Assembly: GCF_000208865.1 (NCBI RefSeq)
Contig: NC_018395.1
Coordinates: forward strand, 6,620,839 to 6,684,838
Origin: Neospora caninum Liverpool
Lineage: Eukaryota; Apicomplexa; Conoidasida; Eucoccidiorida; Sarcocystidae
Reading direction: 5' to 3'
DNA length: 64,000 nucleotides
Both the position numbers and the translations under genes were made by a program. Below the pieces are notes generated by a model that worked only from the letters and a program-made list of their open reading frames with translations, was not told the origin of the DNA and did not search any database. Positions 62,153-64,000 of this stretch are shown here, piece after piece; positions within the stretch are counted from its first letter, which is position 1, and every line of letters starts with the position of its first letter.

Positions 62153-64000
62153 GAAAGTAGGCACCGTAGCCTCGCTCATCGCCATATTTGCATCATAAGA
62201 CTAGCCCACCACGAGCGTGTCCACCTGATCTAACCGGTAACCGTGGTCTGCCTGTGAGGCCTGCGGGAGGAGCGTGGAGTCGCGTACGCGACTGTTGCTA
62301 TGGCAGTAGATTAGCCACGCTCGCGTGGGTTCGAGTATGGATTCGTGCCTATGAGGCTGCTGTCGCACTGTTGTTCCGCCTGAGCTGGTATCTGCTGTTG
62401 TGCATTTGAAATGATTGGGGGGCAGCGGCAACCGCCACAGGTGGAGGAAGGACGTTTAGGGTTCGGCAGCATGCCGTGTGATGCATGGACATTGCTGCGT
62501 TGCCGGGCCATTGCCGTAGGAGAAGGACGTAAGCGGTAGTAGCGGTCACCGGACGTGGTGACACGGGGAAACGCGTTTGTGTGGCCGCCAACGGTTTGGG
62601 AGCGCTAGCCGTCGTCGCCCGACTGAACCGGACGACGTGGCTCGTGGAACAAGCCGTGCATCGGAGTGTGTTACACGGCGGGGATATTCTGGGTGCTCGT
62701 GATGGGCATCAGGTCGGGTGTCCGTTTTCGGCTGGAGCTTCCGCGGCGCATCTGTTGCGACGCCAGTGTCCACAGTAGAGCCGCCACCACGTATGGAATA
62801 ATCGCCTGGTGGACGCACCGTGCGTCCCCGGGGATGAGTGGCACAATGCCTCAGTGTCGGCTGTGGTTGGCGGGTTGCGGCGGTGTCCGTGGCGGTGGCC
62901 CGGCGGTCTCGGCTGTCCCCATTCATGAAGGATGCCGCTGGACAGCTGGACGAGCCGCGTACCGGCGGACCGGGTAGGGCTGTGTGGCTCACCGTTTGTT
63001 TCCCGATCCTGTTTTTTGTCGTTGGCGGCTAGGACGATATCGTACGCGAGATGAAGGGTGACGCACCCGCACCAATCTCCACATTGAGTCGTGTGCAGTC
63101 CGGTCCATCCGCGGTGACCCATGTAGCCATGACGCATAATCTACTGCAGTTTGATCTGGGTGGTACACCATCCGACAGGTGAACGTTTGCGGTTCGGAAG
63201 CTGTGTCCTGTTGCTGATTTCCAGAACTCACAAGTAGGAAGACTGCATTGCAACACTTCGTGAGGAGTCTGTGGATTGGGTGTGTAGCTGGTGTTCTGCG
63301 GCTTGCCGTACGCACCCGTCAGGTGCTGTCTAATGGCGCATGTGTGCCATGGCGTCCCGGCATGCAAATGCGTGTTGTGTATATCGTGGAATAGCATGGT
63401 GTGTGGCAGGTCGAGTGTGGACTCGGACTTATGAAACAGTATGAAGCCCGAAGCCCCGGAGGCACGGATAAACGAACTCCCTTGAATGTTCTCGGATTAT
63501 TTCGGTTGAGTCAGAGATGGCGGCTGAAGCCTGGGGGAGCAAAGGGAGGTTAAGGGCTTAGCAGTACCACTGCTGTCCCATGGGAATCCATGTCTTACCG
63601 GGGCATTAATCCAGAGAGCGCAAGTAGGCAGCGGACAAGCGCGAATGCAAGCACAACCGGCGAGCCGAGCTGCCAACGGCGGGAATGGAATGAATGTTGC
63701 TGACGTATCATGAAGACAGCCTTTTTCGGATGTGGCGCGCGTCTCCGCGTGTGGTGAGGAGAAGAGTCGCAGTGTCCGTGACAGGAGATACGCTAATGTT
63801 GCGGCCGCGTCGGAGCTAGGTCCGCGCACGTCAGGCGGTATCGCTTTCTGGAGGCGACCGAGAGACATGTCACCCTGTGGTGGAGGGCTCATCCGGTGTT
63901 TGAGTGGAGGAATAACACAATGCGCCAGCCTCGTGTGCCTGTGTAGCGACTACCGACTTCGGCGCGCCGATCCAGTGGGTGCATCTATATTTGGATTGTG
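62153..64000. repeat. Higher-order satellite copy 9, cut by the window end
   Basis: It holds the CAGCTGCT, GGAGAAGG, GAACTCACAAGTAGG and TTAATCCAG monomers in the standard order and ends inside the next monomer. The insertion shared with copy 8 is at about 62520-62660. Confidence 0.87.

Larger units (their letters stand above)
40000..64000. repeat. Satellite array with a higher-order unit of about 2.79 kb
   Basis: A GAAAGTAGG-like core preceded by CAGCTGCT recurs at 40054, 42632, 45409, 48187, 51010, 53801, 56598, 59366 and 62153, spacing 2578 then 2768-2823 bp. Between these, five further core-bearing monomers recur in fixed order with their own flanks: GGAGAAGGAAGTAAGCGGTCACC, TTTAGGAATCGAAAGTAGG, TTAATCCAGGCAACGAAGGTAGG, CAGCTGGCGAAAGTAGG and TGTAGCTGGAGAAAGTAGG. 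Monomers are diverged from each other but clearly related, sharing downstream blocks as well. The array runs off the right end. Satellite families built from a monomer of roughly 350 bp have been reported from Toxoplasma and Neospora (Sat350-type); membership is likely but not tested. Many open frames of 60-250 codons on both strands are not conserved between copies and are rejected as genes. Confidence 0.93.

Noticed and set aside
62440..62480. TTTAGGG near 62455, the coccidian telomere-type heptamer
   Set aside because: Only a single copy is present. It lies in a satellite position where other copies read TTTAAGGG or similar, so it is not a telomere or interstitial telomere tract.

Overview
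The window looks like nuclear DNA of a coccidian apicomplexan, most likely of the Toxoplasma/Hammondia/Neospora group. It has intermediate GC content and no bacterial operon structure. Genes have many small exons with GTAAGT-type donors and pyrimidine-rich acceptors. Two possible WGAGACG-type promoter elements are present, and long satellite DNA follows a gene-poor zone. The genus is an inference from style; no marker gene proves it. All gene models were built by eye from splice signals and reading-frame phase.

Left arm (about 1-18 kb) is the gene-bearing part. A minus-strand gene (833-5963) can be assembled from 11 exons, three of them only 13, 25 and 33 nt, with all ten junctions in phase (about 486 aa, not recognised). 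About 2.7 kb away lies a plus-strand gene (8630-12068, six exons, about 703 aa). It carries three tandem, strongly diverged UPF0047/YjbQ-like domains, with the family's signature motifs divided between the repeats. Just past its stop codon is a near-perfect 103-bp tandem array (12197-14137, about 19 units). Next is a two-exon gene (15846-17827) for a small predicted secreted or membrane protein whose second hydrophobic segment is created across the splice junction.

Middle (about 18-40 kb) is gene-poor. I see only isolated exon-like pieces with good acceptors, often starting with a short hydrophobic stretch and then a basic tail. One frameshifted candidate is at 24364-25067. These may be relics of secreted-protein genes like the 15.8-kb one. 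A separate GT-rich repeat block (25.3-27.6 kb) has the arrangement 833-189-833-189 bp.

Right arm (about 40-64 kb, running off the end) is one diverged satellite array. Eight full copies and one partial copy of a higher-order unit of about 2.79 kb follow each other. Each unit holds six related monomers marked by a GAAAGTAGG-like core. In the first copy the spacings alternate cleanly between about 370 and 490 bp, so the unit is three 860-bp dimers. All later copies carry about 200 extra bp at one fixed position. The order genes, gene-poor zone with relics, satellite suggests approach to a chromosome end or a subtelomere-like block; no telomeric repeat is present.
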